Source of the DNA: Nitrincola sp. A-D6
Lineage (GTDB): Bacteria; Pseudomonadota; Gammaproteobacteria; Pseudomonadales; Balneatricaceae
DNA length: 52,683 bases
Assembly (NCBI RefSeq): GCF_000764495.1
Contig: NZ_JRLB01000008.1
Coordinates: 1 to 52,683, forward strand
Direction of reading: 5' to 3'
In this document: positions 27,431-37,637 of the stretch, in pieces
Layout of the letters: every line of letters starts with the position of its first letter
Numbering within the stretch: position 1 is the stretch's first letter
Notes under the pieces: model-generated
Database searches by the model: none
What the model was told of the DNA's origin: nothing
What the model saw: the letters and a program-made list of their open reading frames with translations, nothing else
Program-made: the position numbers and the translations under genes

Positions 27431-27897
27431 TCAGATTTGCGACTGTAAATAATTCTGCAGCCCCAGTTTTTCTATCAGCCCGAGTTGCTGCTCAAGCCAG
27501 TGGGCATGATCTTCCTCTGTATCCTTCAATAGCGTAAGTAGCATGTCGCGACTTTGATAATCCTGCGCTGTCTCACACAGTGCAATAGCGGATTTGAGCT
27601 GAAGGGTGACTTCGTATTCAAGATTCAGGTCAAACTGCAGCATCTCCGGTACGGTTGCCCCTATATTGCTGGCCCGCGAGTTGACAGGTCGGGTTGGCCG
27701 CCAAGAAGGAGAATGCGGTCGATCAGCATGCCGGCGTGGTTTTTTTCATCATCAAACTCATGCGCAATACGCTCATGTAGTTTGGATAGCCCCCAGTCTT
27801 CGTACATCTTTGAGTGTATAAAATACTGGTCCATGGCAGCGAGTTCGCCACCCATCAATTTGTTTAGCGCGTCAATAACATCAGGATTGCCTTTCAT
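27431..27897 (-). CDS. bfr: Bacterioferritin subunit with intact ferroxidase site but no heme methionine (one frame break)
   Basis: The frame changes near 27668; one added C restores [12 protein letters not shown] and a 155-residue bacterioferritin. Against E. coli Bfr the di-iron ligands are kept: E18, E51, H54, E94 and an ExxH pair at E128/H131 (one residue later than usual). Y25 is also kept. Residue 52, the heme-ligating methionine of Bfr, is lysine. So this subunit should oxidise iron but not bind heme by the standard ligand. It follows the second bacterioferritin gene after 25 bases. Two-subunit bacterioferritins with split roles are known in Pseudomonas and Magnetospirillum. Confidence 0.9.
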
Positions 27898-27922
27898 GCT
27901 CTATCTCCGTTCGGTTCATTGT

Positions 27923-28387
27923 TCAGGTCATGGACTGTAGGTAGTTTTCTATGCTGATACTATCGATCAGTTGCAGCTGGGTTTCCAGCCAGTCCAGATA
28001 ATCTTCTTCATATTCCAGGATTTCTTCAAGCAGCTCACGGCTGACATAATCCTGCTCGGTTTCACAAATTTGTATAGCTGTTTTTAGCAGTGTCAGTTGG
28101 TCTGATACAAAACCCAGATCCGCTTTAATCATCTCTTCCGGAGTTTCACCAATGCGAAGACGATCAAGGTGTTGTAGGTTGGGAAGCCCTTCCAGTAAGA
28201 GTACACGCTCTATAAGCTTGTCGGCTTGTTTCATGTCCTTGATGGACTTTTTATACGCCTTTTCATTCAGTGCTTCAAACCCCCAGTTGCCGAACATTCT
28301 GGCGTGCAGAAAGAACTGGTTAATTGAGGTTAACTCACAGGTTAGTACCTTGTTGAGTTGTTGAATTACGGATTTATCACCTTTCAT
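27923..28387 (-). CDS. bfr: Bacterioferritin subunit with heme methionine but degenerate ferroxidase site
   Basis: This 154-residue protein starts MKGDKSVIQQLNKVLTCEL and has the bacterioferritin fold. M52, the heme ligand between subunits, is present. Of the ferroxidase ligands only E18 and E127 remain; E51 is Asp, H54 is Gln, E94 is Val and H130 is Tyr, and Y25 is Phe. It is thus the complement of the downstream subunit: heme-binding but probably not catalytic. The two most likely form a mixed 24-mer. It is first in the two-gene unit, divergent from hemP with a Fur-controlled region between. Confidence 0.93.
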   Translation of the reverse strand: MKGDKSVIQQLNKVLTCELTSINQFFLHARMFGNWGFEALNEKAYKKSIKDMKQADKLIERVLLLEGLPNLQHLDRLRIGETPEEMIKADLGFVSDQLTLLKTAIQICETEQDYVSRELLEEILEYEEDYLDWLETQLQLIDSISIENYLQSMT

Positions 28388-28457
28388 AATGTCAGTCCGA
28401 TCAGTTGGGTTGTCTGTTTTATCCAGATAAATAATAGCACTTAATCACTAAACTGTG

Positions 28458-28497
28458 TTGACAAACGGCTTGATGGTAACGATAATTGTTATCGTTA
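28458..28497 (+). promoter_or_regulatory. hemP promoter overlapped by a Fur box
   Basis: -35 TTGACA (28458-28463), a 17-base spacer and -10 GATAAT (28481-28486) form a near-consensus sigma-70 promoter. The -10 lies inside a perfect inverted repeat TAACGATAA-TTG-TTATCGTTA (28477-28497), a strong Fur-type operator. Bound Fur would block the promoter directly, so the heme operon should be repressed by iron. Confidence 0.88.
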
Positions 28498-28513
28498 GTA
28501 TTAAGGAGCTTAT

Positions 28514-28708
28514 ATGAGCAATCAACCATCAGTGCAGGTCAAGGCTGAACAAAAGAAGGCTGCCCCACTCATTGGCAGTCATGGAAGTTCACCAAGGATA
28601 TCCAGCGAGGAGCTGCTGGCAGGTAATGGACGACTCGAGATAGTGCATGAAAATGAAGTCTATCGTTTATCACGGACGAAAAATGGAAAACTGATACTGA
28701 CCAAGTAG
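28514..28708 (+). CDS. hemP: HemP hemin uptake protein
   Basis: The 64-residue protein ends with the HemP pattern RISSEELLAGNGRLEIVHEN (continuing to VYRLSRTKNGKLILTK). HemP members sit at the head of heme uptake operons and are needed for heme use in some species, in some cases as a transcription activator. An AAGGAG site precedes the ATG at 28514. It is the first gene after the Fur-controlled promoter. Confidence 0.93.
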   Translation: MSNQPSVQVKAEQKKAAPLIGSHGSSPRISSEELLAGNGRLEIVHENEVYRLSRTKNGKLILTK

Positions 28709-28834
28709 TACGGATCAAATAAGTACCTGGTACTAGCAATCCCAATCAACGACGCGTAATGCCAGCGACCCAGTGCCCTCAGGCAGCCAGCTCACGCGGA
28801 TGACATCTTTTGATGCTATCCACGGAGCCAAAAC

Positions 28835-28924
28835 ATGAATAACTATTGGTTTGAATTTGTTTGCATCGGCGTAAGCGCCTTGTGTGCTTCGATGTTTTTG
28901 CTGCCTTCACAAATCCCTATCTGA
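28835..28924 (+). CDS. Possible 29-residue hydrophobic peptide between hemP and the heme receptor
   Basis: ATG at 28835, 9 bases after a GGAG ribosome site, opens a 29-codon frame ending TGA at 28922-28924. The product (starting MNNYWFEFVCIGVSALC) is one hydrophobic helix with two cysteines. It stands alone in the 253-base gap between hemP and the receptor gene. It could be a real small membrane protein or a leader peptide tuning receptor translation, or chance. No homologue is known to me. Confidence 0.35.
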   Translation: MNNYWFEFVCIGVSALCASMFLLPSQIPI

Positions 28925-28961
28925 TGTTTCTTTCTCTCTCATTCAGGTGGGTGACTATTAT

Positions 28962-31156
28962 ATGGGTGATAACGTTATGAGCTACACAGTTTATTTTCCA
29001 CGCCAACTGCTGGCTTTGGCAGTTGGGTTTGCAATGTCAGGTTACGCTCTGGCTGAAGCATCAGTACATCAGGTATCGAAGGCATCCCTTAAAGAGTTAA
29101 CGGTTACCGCCTCGCATACCGAGCAGGATGTGCTGAATGTAGCCAACACTGTCAGTGTTATCACAGAAGACGATGTGCAGAAGCAGCAGGCTGCCGATGT
29201 GCAGGATATGTTGCGTTATGAAACCGGCGTGTCTGTTCGTGCTCAACCTATGCGAGCCGGTGCAACATTCAGCAGTGTCGGTAGGGGTGGGAATGAAGGC
29301 ATCAATATTCGCGGCCTTGAAGGGAATCAGGTAACCATTCAAACCGATGGCGTTCGTTTGCCAGCGCTTTACAGCTTTGGTCCGATTGTAACCGGTCGCG
29401 CTAACTACCTGGAGCCTGAGGGTTATCGTCGGGCTGAAATTCTTCGAGGGCCCAGCTCAACCTTATACGGCAGTGAAGGTCTGGCCGGAGCTGTCAGTTT
29501 TGTGACCAAAGACCCTGAAGATCTGCTGACGCTGGGTAAGGATCAGCAGTTCAATATCAGAACCGGTTATGCTTCAGAAAACAGAAGCTGGTTTGCCACG
29601 CCCTCGGTGGCGGCGAGAAATGAACAGGTCTCAGCCATGCTGCTCTACACAGTAAGGGATGCCGAGCAACTGCGCAATCAGGGTAAAACAGCCGGGGTTG
29701 GAAGTTCCCGAACCCTGTCAAACCCGCAGCAGATCGATAGTGATTACTGGTTGGGTAAACTGGTATGGGATATCAATGAGGTACATCAGCTGAAATTTAC
29801 CGCTGAGATGATTGATCGAGATACGGATACGGATGTTTTGACTGGCGTAAGTGGCACAGTAACCGCTTTGAATGCTGATGATCGAGTACGTCGTGATCTG
29901 CATAAGATCGATTATCTGTATCAGCCTGTAAATCCTGGTTTTTTGCGCATGGCGCGTATCAGTTTGTATCAGCAAGATAGCAGTGAGCGTCAATTCAGTG
30001 ATGAGCGTCGCAGCAATGGAGATCGGACGCGTGATAATGAATACAGTGAGTTAGTGCAGGGTGTTAATACAGTATTTGAAAGTCAGATAGAGCAAGGTAC
30101 TGCTACTCACACCTTGCATTATGGGCTGGATTATTCTCAGACAGATGTCGAAGCCATGCGGCTTGGCACGCCGGCAGGAACCGATTTTCCGGATAAGCCT
30201 TTTCCAGATACCGATTATCAGTTGTTAGGGGTGTTTGTTCAGGATGAGATAGCCCTGGGTCAGTGGCGCATTATTCCGGGTCTTCGCTACGACAGTTACA
30301 AGCTGGATCCGCAAGCAGATGATCCTCACTATCGTGGTTTGGCGCCGGAGTCATTGGCGAATAGTGCGGTGTCAGCCAAACTCGGCATTGTCTGGCAGCA
30401 GTCACAACGGCTGAACTGGTTTGCCCAGTATGCTGAAGGCTTCCGGGCTCCTACTCCTCAAGATGTAAACAGTGGGTTTACCAATCTGAGCAGCCCATTC
30501 TTTTCTTATCAAACCATTGCTAACCCTGACCTGAAGGCTGAAACCAGCCGCATGTATGAAATAGGTTTACGTGGACGTGATGAGCAGTTGCGCTATAGCG
30601 TCAGTGTGTTTCGTGCTGACTATAAAAATTTTATAGAGAACGTGTCTGTCAGTGGAACGGGTTCACCCGCTGATCCTATGACTTTTCAAAGTATCAACCG
30701 TGACAAGGTCAAGGTTACAGGTATTGAAGGTGATGCCAGATGGCAACTGGATCCTGTCTGGGCCGTTTCTGCCGGTTTTTCCTGGCACCGTGGTGATCGA
30801 CGTGATGATGAGGGTAAAACGCCCTTGGCCAGCATTGATCCCGCCAAAGTGTTGGCCGGTCTTCACTACGCGCAAGGTGGATATTATGCCGACCTGATGC
30901 TGACGCATACGCAGGCAAAAAAACGTAATCCTGACGCCGACGGTTACTCACCCGGAAGTTTTACGACCGCGGATCTGATGGCCGGTTGGCAGATTAATCA
31001 AAATGCTTCACTACAGGCGGGTGTATTTAATCTGACCGATGAGCGCTATACCCATTGGGCTGATGTGCGAGACCTGAAAATCACTGATTCACAGGTGGTT
31101 GATGCTTATACCAGCCGGGGCGTAATTTCAAGGTGAGTTTTAATTATCAATTCTGA
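28962..31156 (+). CDS. hmuR: TonB-dependent heme receptor (one frame break near the end)
   Basis: This outer-membrane receptor brings heme into the periplasm using TonB. A signal peptide (to about ALAEA) is followed by the plug (VANTVSVITEDDVQKQQAAD, NIRGLEGNQVTIQTDGVRLP) and a 22-strand barrel with the FRAP-like motif in AEGFRAPTPQDVN, typical of HmuR/HemR receptors. The frame as written ends YTSRGVISR at 31136; adding one G to the run near 31118 gives YTSRGRNFKVSFNYQF and the stop at 31154-31156, the expected aromatic C-terminus for barrel assembly. The corrected length is 731 residues from ATG 28962; ATG 28977 is an alternative start. Confidence 0.92.
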
Positions 31157-31179
31157 GTCTGAGGGCGCAGGGATAGGTT

Positions 31180-31722
31180 ATGAATATGATGAATCACAAT
31201 CTGGAAATGATTATGCAGGAAAATCTTATTCAGCAGGTTGAGACGCTGATGCGGGAAAAACCACAACTGCGCCCTGTTGAAATGGCGGAGCAGTTAAAGG
31301 TTAGTGAATGGGCTGTGGTATCAGCCTTGCCAGGCGAGATGGTCTATCTGATTAAGGGAAACCTGGCTGAAGCCATTCTTCAAGATGTTTCACATTGGGG
31401 AGCTGTGACTACAATCGTTGAACGAGACGGCTCAATATTTGAGTTCAAGGGGAGTTTGCCCGAAGGTAAGCCGGGTTTTGGCTACTATAACCTGATGGGT
31501 GAGGCAGGGCAGATGCATGGGCATTTGAAGCTAAATGCCGTAGCGAATATCGCATTGCTCAGCAAGCCTCTGCGAGGCAAAGAAGCGCACGCTATCGTGT
31601 TCTATAACCGGTCCGGTGCCTGTGTATTTAAAATCTACCTGGGTCGTGATGCGCAGGGTCTGATTCATGCACATCAGTTGCAGGCTTTTAATCGACTTAA
31701 GGGGTTGGGTTATGCCCGTTAA
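31180..31722 (+). CDS. hutX: HutX/HugX-family intracellular heme-handling protein
   Basis: The 180-residue protein belongs to the HutX/HuvX family, small cytoplasmic heme carriers encoded beside HugZ/HutZ-type heme-degrading enzymes. The visible pattern is an N-terminal helical region (MAEQLKVSEWAVVSALP), then the beta-rich core with GSIFEFKGSLPEGKPGFGYYN (in part), MHGHLKLNAV and ALLSKPLRGKEAHAIVFYN. It starts 23 bases after the receptor stop and overlaps hmuT by 11 bases. In Vibrio, HutX passes heme to HutZ; hugZ lies at the end of this operon. Confidence 0.9.
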   Translation: MNMMNHNLEMIMQENLIQQVETLMREKPQLRPVEMAEQLKVSEWAVVSALPGEMVYLIKGNLAEAILQDVSHWGAVTTIVERDGSIFEFKGSLPEGKPGFGYYNLMGEAGQMHGHLKLNAVANIALLSKPLRGKEAHAIVFYNRSGACVFKIYLGRDAQGLIHAHQLQAFNRLKGLGYAR

Positions 31723-32605
31723 TTTACGTCGCATAGGCTGTTCAGTGGTTTTTTTTCTGTCAGTTGGCATGGCTTCTTTGGCAGTCGCTGAGCCGCAGCG
31801 TGTGATTTCAGTCGATGGCTCTATTACTGAAATTATTTATGCATTGCGGCAGCAGCATCGGTTGGTGGGTCGCGACACTACCAGCACCTGGCCGGAGGAA
31901 GTAAAGGCATTGCCCGATGTGGGTTATATGCGCCAGCTGTCGGCTGAAGGCTTGTTGTCCTTAAGGCCGGATCTGATTCTTGTGACGGCGGATGCAAAGC
32001 CCGAATCAGTACTGAATCAATTGCAACAGGCGGGTGTGAATATCCGTGTGATCCCAAATAGTTACTCGGTATCGGGTGTTGAGTATAAAATTGCTGAAGT
32101 GGCTGATGCGCTCGGGGTGTCCAGGGAGGGTGATGCGCTAATACAAAAATTTTCTGATGAAACTGATCGTGTGATATCACGCTTGAGGGCTAATCATTCG
32201 AAACAGGTCCGTGCAATCTTTGTCATGGGTGTTCGTAACAGCAGCATGATGGTGGCGGGAAAAGGAAGCCGGGCAGATGCATTTTTGAGGCTGGCCGGTC
32301 TGATTAATCCCTTTAGTGACAGCGTTGAAAACTATCAGACGGTGTCTGCTGAAGCACTGATAGAGGCTAATCCAGATTTAATTCTGACTCTGGAAAATGC
32401 TGAAGTGATGGGCGGCGGACGAGATAGGGTCCTGGCTGATCCCGCTATCAGTCGTACGCAAGCAGGGCAGGCTGGCAGCGTCATGGTCATCGATCCACGC
32501 TGGCTCAATTTTGGTCCGGAATTGCCTGAAAGTCTCAACACTCTGGTGAATAGCCTGGCTCCTGAAAACTCTGTCGGTCTGGCGGGATCAGGAGAGCAGA
32601 ATTGA
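31712..32605 (+). CDS. hmuT: HmuT periplasmic heme-binding protein
   Basis: The 297-residue protein has a signal peptide (cleavage near AVA-EPQ) and the BtuF/HmuT periplasmic binding fold: RVISVDGSITEIIYALRQQ, then SAEGLLSLRPDLILVTADAK. It carries heme from the receptor to the HmuUV transporter. The ATG at 31712 overlaps hutX by 11 bases and is preferred over an upstream in-frame start because it gives a clean signal peptide. Its TGA shares a base with the hmuU ATG. Confidence 0.92.
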   Translation: MPVNLRRIGCSVVFFLSVGMASLAVAEPQRVISVDGSITEIIYALRQQHRLVGRDTTSTWPEEVKALPDVGYMRQLSAEGLLSLRPDLILVTADAKPESVLNQLQQAGVNIRVIPNSYSVSGVEYKIAEVADALGVSREGDALIQKFSDETDRVISRLRANHSKQVRAIFVMGVRNSSMMVAGKGSRADAFLRLAGLINPFSDSVENYQTVSAEALIEANPDLILTLENAEVMGGGRDRVLADPAISRTQAGQAGSVMVIDPRWLNFGPELPESLNTLVNSLAPENSVGLAGSGEQN

Positions 32606-33639
32606 TGCCGCGAGTTATAAGCTCACCGCGACTGGCGGCCTGGCTGTTGGTGCTGGCGTTGCTGATAACGCTCAGTGTTGCCTTGACACAGGGGGCTATG
32701 ACGCTAAGTGTCTGGCAGGTCTACGGTGTACTTGGCGGTTTGCTGGATGATGCGCAGGCTGCCCTGGTTGTTATTGATATTCGTTTACCACGTGTCGTTC
32801 TTGGTACGATCGTTGGTGCTGGCCTTGCTATTGCCGGAGCCGCTATGCAGGGGCTTTTTCGTAATCCGCTGGCAGACCCTGGCCTGGTTGGCGTATCCAG
32901 TGGCGCTGCCCTGGCGGCCGTTATGGTGATCGTGCTGGGTGGCAGTTATCTGCAGCAGTGGGTGGTCTTATGGGGTTACTTCGCATTGCCGTTGGCTGCC
33001 TTTATCGGTGGGATATTGGTAACGGCATTAATCTACCGGGTGGCAACCCGTGACGGACGTACCGATGTTGCCATCATGTTGTTAGCCGGTGTTGCCATCA
33101 ATGCGATCGCCGGCGCGGCTACAGGCATTATGACCTATTACGCGTCTGATGAAGAGCTGCGCACCCTCACTTTCTGGTCGATGGGCTCACTGGCCAGCGC
33201 CTCTTGGGTAGATGTAGCCATGTCTGGAGTACCCATTCTATTGGCGTGCATTTTATTGCCTTTGTATTCCCGGACACTGAATGCTTTTTTGATGGGCGAA
33301 AGTGTCAGTACGCATATGGGCTTCGATGTAAAACGCATGAAAACTATCGTCATAGCCCTGACTGCACTGGCGGTAGGGGCTGCTGTTGCGGTCAGCGGTG
33401 TGATAGGTTTTGTAGGATTGGTGGCACCGCACCTTGTGCGTTTACTCACCGGTCCGGACCATCGTTGGGTGTTACCCCTGAGTGCCGTGATGGGAGCGCT
33501 ACTGGTAGTGGCTTCAGATATTTTTGCCCGGCTACTTATTGCACCTGCAGAATTGCCTATTGGGTTGATGATGGCTTCGATTGGTGGTCCTTTCTTCCTA
33601 TGGCTTTTGTTACAGCAACGTGCAAGGGTGGGTTTCTGA
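32605..33639 (+). CDS. hmuU: HmuU heme ABC transporter permease
   Basis: The 344-residue FecCD-type permease has about ten membrane segments and the family block GAGLAIAGAAMQGLFRNPLA with SSGAALAAVMV and, near the C-terminus, GFVGLVAPHLVRLLTGPDHR. It moves heme across the inner membrane with HmuV. The start is ATG 32605 in TGATG; an in-frame TTG one codon earlier is less likely. Confidence 0.94.
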   Translation: MPRVISSPRLAAWLLVLALLITLSVALTQGAMTLSVWQVYGVLGGLLDDAQAALVVIDIRLPRVVLGTIVGAGLAIAGAAMQGLFRNPLADPGLVGVSSGAALAAVMVIVLGGSYLQQWVVLWGYFALPLAAFIGGILVTALIYRVATRDGRTDVAIMLLAGVAINAIAGAATGIMTYYASDEELRTLTFWSMGSLASASWVDVAMSGVPILLACILLPLYSRTLNAFLMGESVSTHMGFDVKRMKTIVIALTALAVGAAVAVSGVIGFVGLVAPHLVRLLTGPDHRWVLPLSAVMGALLVVASDIFARLLIAPAELPIGLMMASIGGPFFLWLLLQQRARVGF

Positions 33640-34428
33640 ATGTTGTCCGGATATGAATTAACGCTGAGGATAGAGGGCAAAAAACTCCTCGACTCTATCT
33701 CGTTAGCTATACCCGCTGGCGAGATGCTGGCCGTTCTGGGGCCGAATGGTGCGGGCAAGTCTACTTTGCTCAAGGTGATGAGTGGTGATGTTGTCAGTTT
33801 GCAGCATCAGGTGGCACTGCATGGACGGCGCTTAAGTCACTGGACTACCGGCGAATTGGCACAGTACCGAGCTGTAATGCCACAGAGTGTGCAGTTGAAC
33901 TTTGCTTTCACGGTCGAAGAAGTGATTGAAACCGGTATACGTCACCCTATGCTCCGGTCAGAGCGGCGGGCCCATATAGTGAATATGCTGTCGCTGTTTG
34001 ATGCCGAGCAATTGATCGCTCGAAACTATCTTACACTATCTGGCGGGGAGCAGCAGCGAGTGCAGTTGGCACGAGTTTTGTCACAGTTAGAGTCGATGCC
34101 AGCTTCGCAGCCTCGCTATTTGTTATTGGATGAATGTACTGCAAGCCTTGATTTGAGTCATCAACATCAGGTGTTTTCAGTGCTGCAGCAAAAAGTGCGT
34201 CAGCAGGGTATGGGGGTGCTAGTGGTACTACATGATTTAAATCTGGCCGCTCAGTATGCTGATAAAATTCTACTGATGAGTGCGGGTAAAGTAGCCTGCC
34301 AGGGTTGTGTAAGAGATGTGTTGCGGTCTGACCTGCTCAGTGAAGTGTACCGCTATCCTATTGATGTAATGGAACACCCCGGTGGGTGGCCACTTGTGAT
34401 TACCGCGCCATCTGCCGAGGTTGCGTGA
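33640..34428 (+). CDS. hmuV: HmuV heme ABC transporter ATPase
   Basis: The 262-residue ATPase has Walker A GPNGAGKST at residues 34-42, the signature LSGGEQQRVQLARVL around S134, Walker B YLLLDE and the H-loop LVVLHDLNLAAQ. The insert between the signature and Walker B (SQLESMPASQPR) is usual for HmuV. The ATG follows the hmuU TGA directly. Confidence 0.95.
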   Translation: MLSGYELTLRIEGKKLLDSISLAIPAGEMLAVLGPNGAGKSTLLKVMSGDVVSLQHQVALHGRRLSHWTTGELAQYRAVMPQSVQLNFAFTVEEVIETGIRHPMLRSERRAHIVNMLSLFDAEQLIARNYLTLSGGEQQRVQLARVLSQLESMPASQPRYLLLDECTASLDLSHQHQVFSVLQQKVRQQGMGVLVVLHDLNLAAQYADKILLMSAGKVACQGCVRDVLRSDLLSEVYRYPIDVMEHPGGWPLVITAPSAEVA

Positions 34429-34430
34429 TA

Positions 34431-34454
34431 CAGAACTTATAACAGAACTTATAA
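34431..34454 (+). repeat. Two tandem 12-base copies between hmuV and hugZ
   Basis: CAGAACTTATAA is exactly repeated at 34431-34442 and 34443-34454, two bases after the hmuV stop. Each copy ends in an in-frame-type TAA. It is a recent tandem duplication by its exactness; no role is evident. Confidence 0.85.
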
Positions 34455-34473
34455 CGGTTACCGGAGAAACGCA

Positions 34474-34998
34474 ATGAATGAAGATCAGAGCCATTTACAA
34501 GAACGTCTTTTACCAGAGGTCAGGGTATTTAGAGATAGCCGTAAAACACTGGTGATGGCTACGCTGGACCAAGCGGCTAATCCTAATGTCAGCTACGCTC
34601 CCTTCGCGTTACAGAAGGATGGATATTATGTGCTGGTTAGTGAAATTGCGCGGCATGGCCAGAATTTACAACTCTGTAATCGTGTATCAATCATGTTGAT
34701 AGAGGATGAAAGTGAGACACGTCAAATCTACGCGCGTAAGCGCCTGACGTTTGATGCTGTGGCAAATGAAGTATCCAGAGATAGTCAGGAATGGCAACAG
34801 GGCATTGATGCACTGCGTGTGCGGCAGGGTAATATTATTGATAACTTATCTCAGCTAGGTGACTTTCATTTGTATCGTTTGATTCCTGAAAAAGGTTTAT
34901 ATGTCAAAGGCTTTGGGCAGGCATTTACTGTATCAGGTGATGAGTTGATAGACTTCGTTCATCTTAAAGAGGGACATAGAAAATTAAAAGCATCCTAG
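34474..34998 (+). CDS. hugZ: HugZ-family heme-degrading enzyme
   Basis: The 174-residue protein has the pyridoxamine-phosphate-oxidase-like split barrel (TLVMATLDQAANPNVSYAPFA) and the HugZ/HutZ C-terminal features YVKGFGQAFTVSG and VHLKEGHRK, where the last histidine region contacts heme in characterised members. It breaks down imported heme to release iron, probably receiving it from HutX. A GGAGAAACGCA stretch precedes the ATG at 34474. It closes the heme operon. Confidence 0.9.
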   Translation: MNEDQSHLQERLLPEVRVFRDSRKTLVMATLDQAANPNVSYAPFALQKDGYYVLVSEIARHGQNLQLCNRVSIMLIEDESETRQIYARKRLTFDAVANEVSRDSQEWQQGIDALRVRQGNIIDNLSQLGDFHLYRLIPEKGLYVKGFGQAFTVSGDELIDFVHLKEGHRKLKAS

Positions 34999-35118
34999 GT
35001 TTTATTGGAAGTTTGATAACCCGTTAGGTTTACTAACCAGCCAGCCAGAGAGCTGTTTTTCTCGTGCCAGCCAGATTCAATCACATTATCCCTGTTGGGA
35101 TTTTCTGGAAATTAAACT

Positions 35119-37637
35119 ATGTGTACTGGTTATACACGTCGAAGTCTACTGCTTGTGGTTACCGCAAGTACGATGTTACTGACTACAGTTGTGGTTGCTG
35201 CTGATAAGCACCTTTTGCCGTCAATGCGAGTCGAGGCTGGAGCGCTTGAATCATTGGATCAGGGAACAGAAACCTACCATAAATCCTTAATCGAGGCACT
35301 GCCTGGTGGTAATGGTGATATAACCAGCGTGCTTAAGCTTAACCCCAGTGTACAGTTTGATGACACGCAGCTCAGCAGTAAAACCCCGGGAGAAATAGAC
35401 CCGCCAATATCAGTATTAACGGAGCCGTTTATTGGCAAAATTCATTTTTACTGGATGGCATTTCCATCAATAATGATCTGGATCCAGTTAGTGATAACGC
35501 GTTGAGTATGACCGATGTGCCAGGCCGTAGTCAGGGGATAGCTCTGGACACGGATTTAGTAGACAGTATTGAAGTTTTTGACAGCAATGTCAGCGCAGAG
35601 TTTGGTGGTTTCAATGGTGGGGTCGTTAATGTGACCTCGCGCAGACCAGCAGACCGCCTCTCCGGAAAAATATCCCTGCAGCATACCAATGACTCCTGGA
35701 CGCAATATCATATTCACGAAAGCGAACTGGCCGATATGGAAAACTCGACATCAGCGCTGCGACAACCTGAGTTCAGTAAGTGGATAACACGTGCAACCCT
35801 GGAAGGTCCTGTAAATGATGAACTGGGGCTGCTGTTCAGCTTTTCACGCAAGGATTCGACCATTCCTCTGAAACTTTACAATCCTGATACCTATGCATCA
35901 CCGGCGGGCGGGGGGCAAAAAGACCAGGAGCGCCGCATTGATAATTACTTCCTTAAATCTCACTGGACACCAACCGAAAACCTGGTCGTAGATGCCTCGC
36001 TTACCCACGCACCACAGGATAATTTGTACTTTATCGCCAACGGAAAAAATACCGATACACACATAGTTTCCGGCGGCTATAGTGCTAGCGTCAAAGTAGA
36101 CTGGACACTGCAGTCGGGCGTCCTTTCGCAAACTTTTGGTTTTAGTGACCTGGAAAACTCACGTGAAACGCTTACCGATTATTACCGCGGCTGGCGTTGG
36201 TCACCGGAAAAAAACTGGAGTAATCCATTGGCAACGGATGCAACACATTTAAGCTCAGAAGGTAGCTGGGGCGATATTGAACAACAGCAGCGCAGTGTCA
36301 GTTATAAGTCGAATATGGACTGGGATACCCTGTATACAGGGGCTGTAGAGCATCGCATTAAAACCGGTGTGGAGCTTGGCTGGCAGCGCGCTAGTTATCA
36401 GCGCCCCGAGGATATGGCCTATGGATCTTTACTGGCGGCTACCACCAGCTGTATAGAAACGGTCTGGTGCTCCATGAGTCCCACCCCACAGTACGGCGGT
36501 AACGGACAGGCTTTCCGGCGCCTGAATGTCTATGAAGCCGGAGAAATAGAATATGAAACTACTCAATGGTCTGCTTACCTGGAAGATACGCTGACACTGG
36601 GACGTTTACAGTTACGCCCAGGTGTCCGCTTTGATGCCGACAGTTTTATGGATGATGCCACCTGGTCACCGCGTTTTGCGGCTGAACTGGATGTATGGGG
36701 TGATAGGCGTACCCGTTTAAGCGCGGGTGCAAACCGCTATTATGGTCGGAATATGCACGCCTATCGCCTTAATGAAGGTCGGTCAGCATTAAAATACGTT
36801 CTGAATCGTTCCAATGGCTCCCAGGAATGGGGTGATCCAGTCCGCACCCTGAATAATACCCGCTTGAATGAATTGAAATTACCCTATGATGATGAACTGA
36901 TGCTGGGGTTGGATCAACAATTTGCGGGTTATCAACTGGCGCTGAAATATGTTCACCGAGATGGCAAGGATCAAATCGTACGTGCAAGAAGCAGTGCGCT
37001 AGGTCTTGAACCGGGTTCTGGTGATCTGACAGCAGACTACTTCACCTACAGCAATCAGGGGAGCAGTACCAGTGAGACGCTCACCTTGACTCTTTCGCCA
37101 ATGGAATCAATTCGTTTTCGGGATACTGAGCATCATTTTCAACTGGCTTTGGACTGGACAGATGTGACGCGCTCGCATCGGGACTACAGCACCACTATGA
37201 GTTCAACTGAGTATGATGATCCTTACATACGTTATGATGGCCGCTTTATGCGTTACTCTGAACGGCCTGCTGATAATTTTAACCGTCCCTGGACAGCCCG
37301 CTTGACGACTGTGTCCAGTCATCCGGCAAGTGGACTGACCCTGACCAATTTCCTGCGCTATCGTGCCGGGTATCGGGCTATGGGTGTCACTGACGATCTG
37401 GTTGAATACCAAGGCGGGTTAGTTGAAGTGTGGGAAGAGTATCAGTACAAAGAATCAGTGAACTGGGATATACGCCTGGGATGGGAAAAACGCTTATCGG
37501 GTGAGTCGGCTGTGTTCGCCAACCTGGACGTGTACAACCTGCTCGATAAGGTGAATCTGATTGATTTGAGCAACAGCGATGTGCCGACCTACGAATCAGG
37601 TCGTCAAGTCTGGCTGGAGGTGGGGTACCGCTTTTGA
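35119..37637 (+). CDS. TonB-dependent outer-membrane receptor, substrate unknown (one frame break)
   Basis: A signal peptide (to about VVVAAD) is followed by a plug domain and a long barrel ending in WLEVGYRF. The frame breaks near 35403; one added G restores DPANISINGAVYWQNSFLLD and then GISINNDLDPVSDN, giving 839 residues. The plug pattern FGGFNGGVVNVTSRRP is typical of TonB-dependent receptors. Its stop overlaps the di-heme peroxidase gene (TGATG), so the two are co-translated. The 120 bases before the start hold no clear Fur box. The substrate cannot be told from sequence; pairing with a MauG-like enzyme suggests a metal complex or a modified peptide, which is inference. Confidence 0.88.

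Noticed and set aside
33138-33773. 211-codon minus-strand frame opposite hmuU/hmuV
   Set aside because: Antisense to conserved transporter genes, composition not protein-like.
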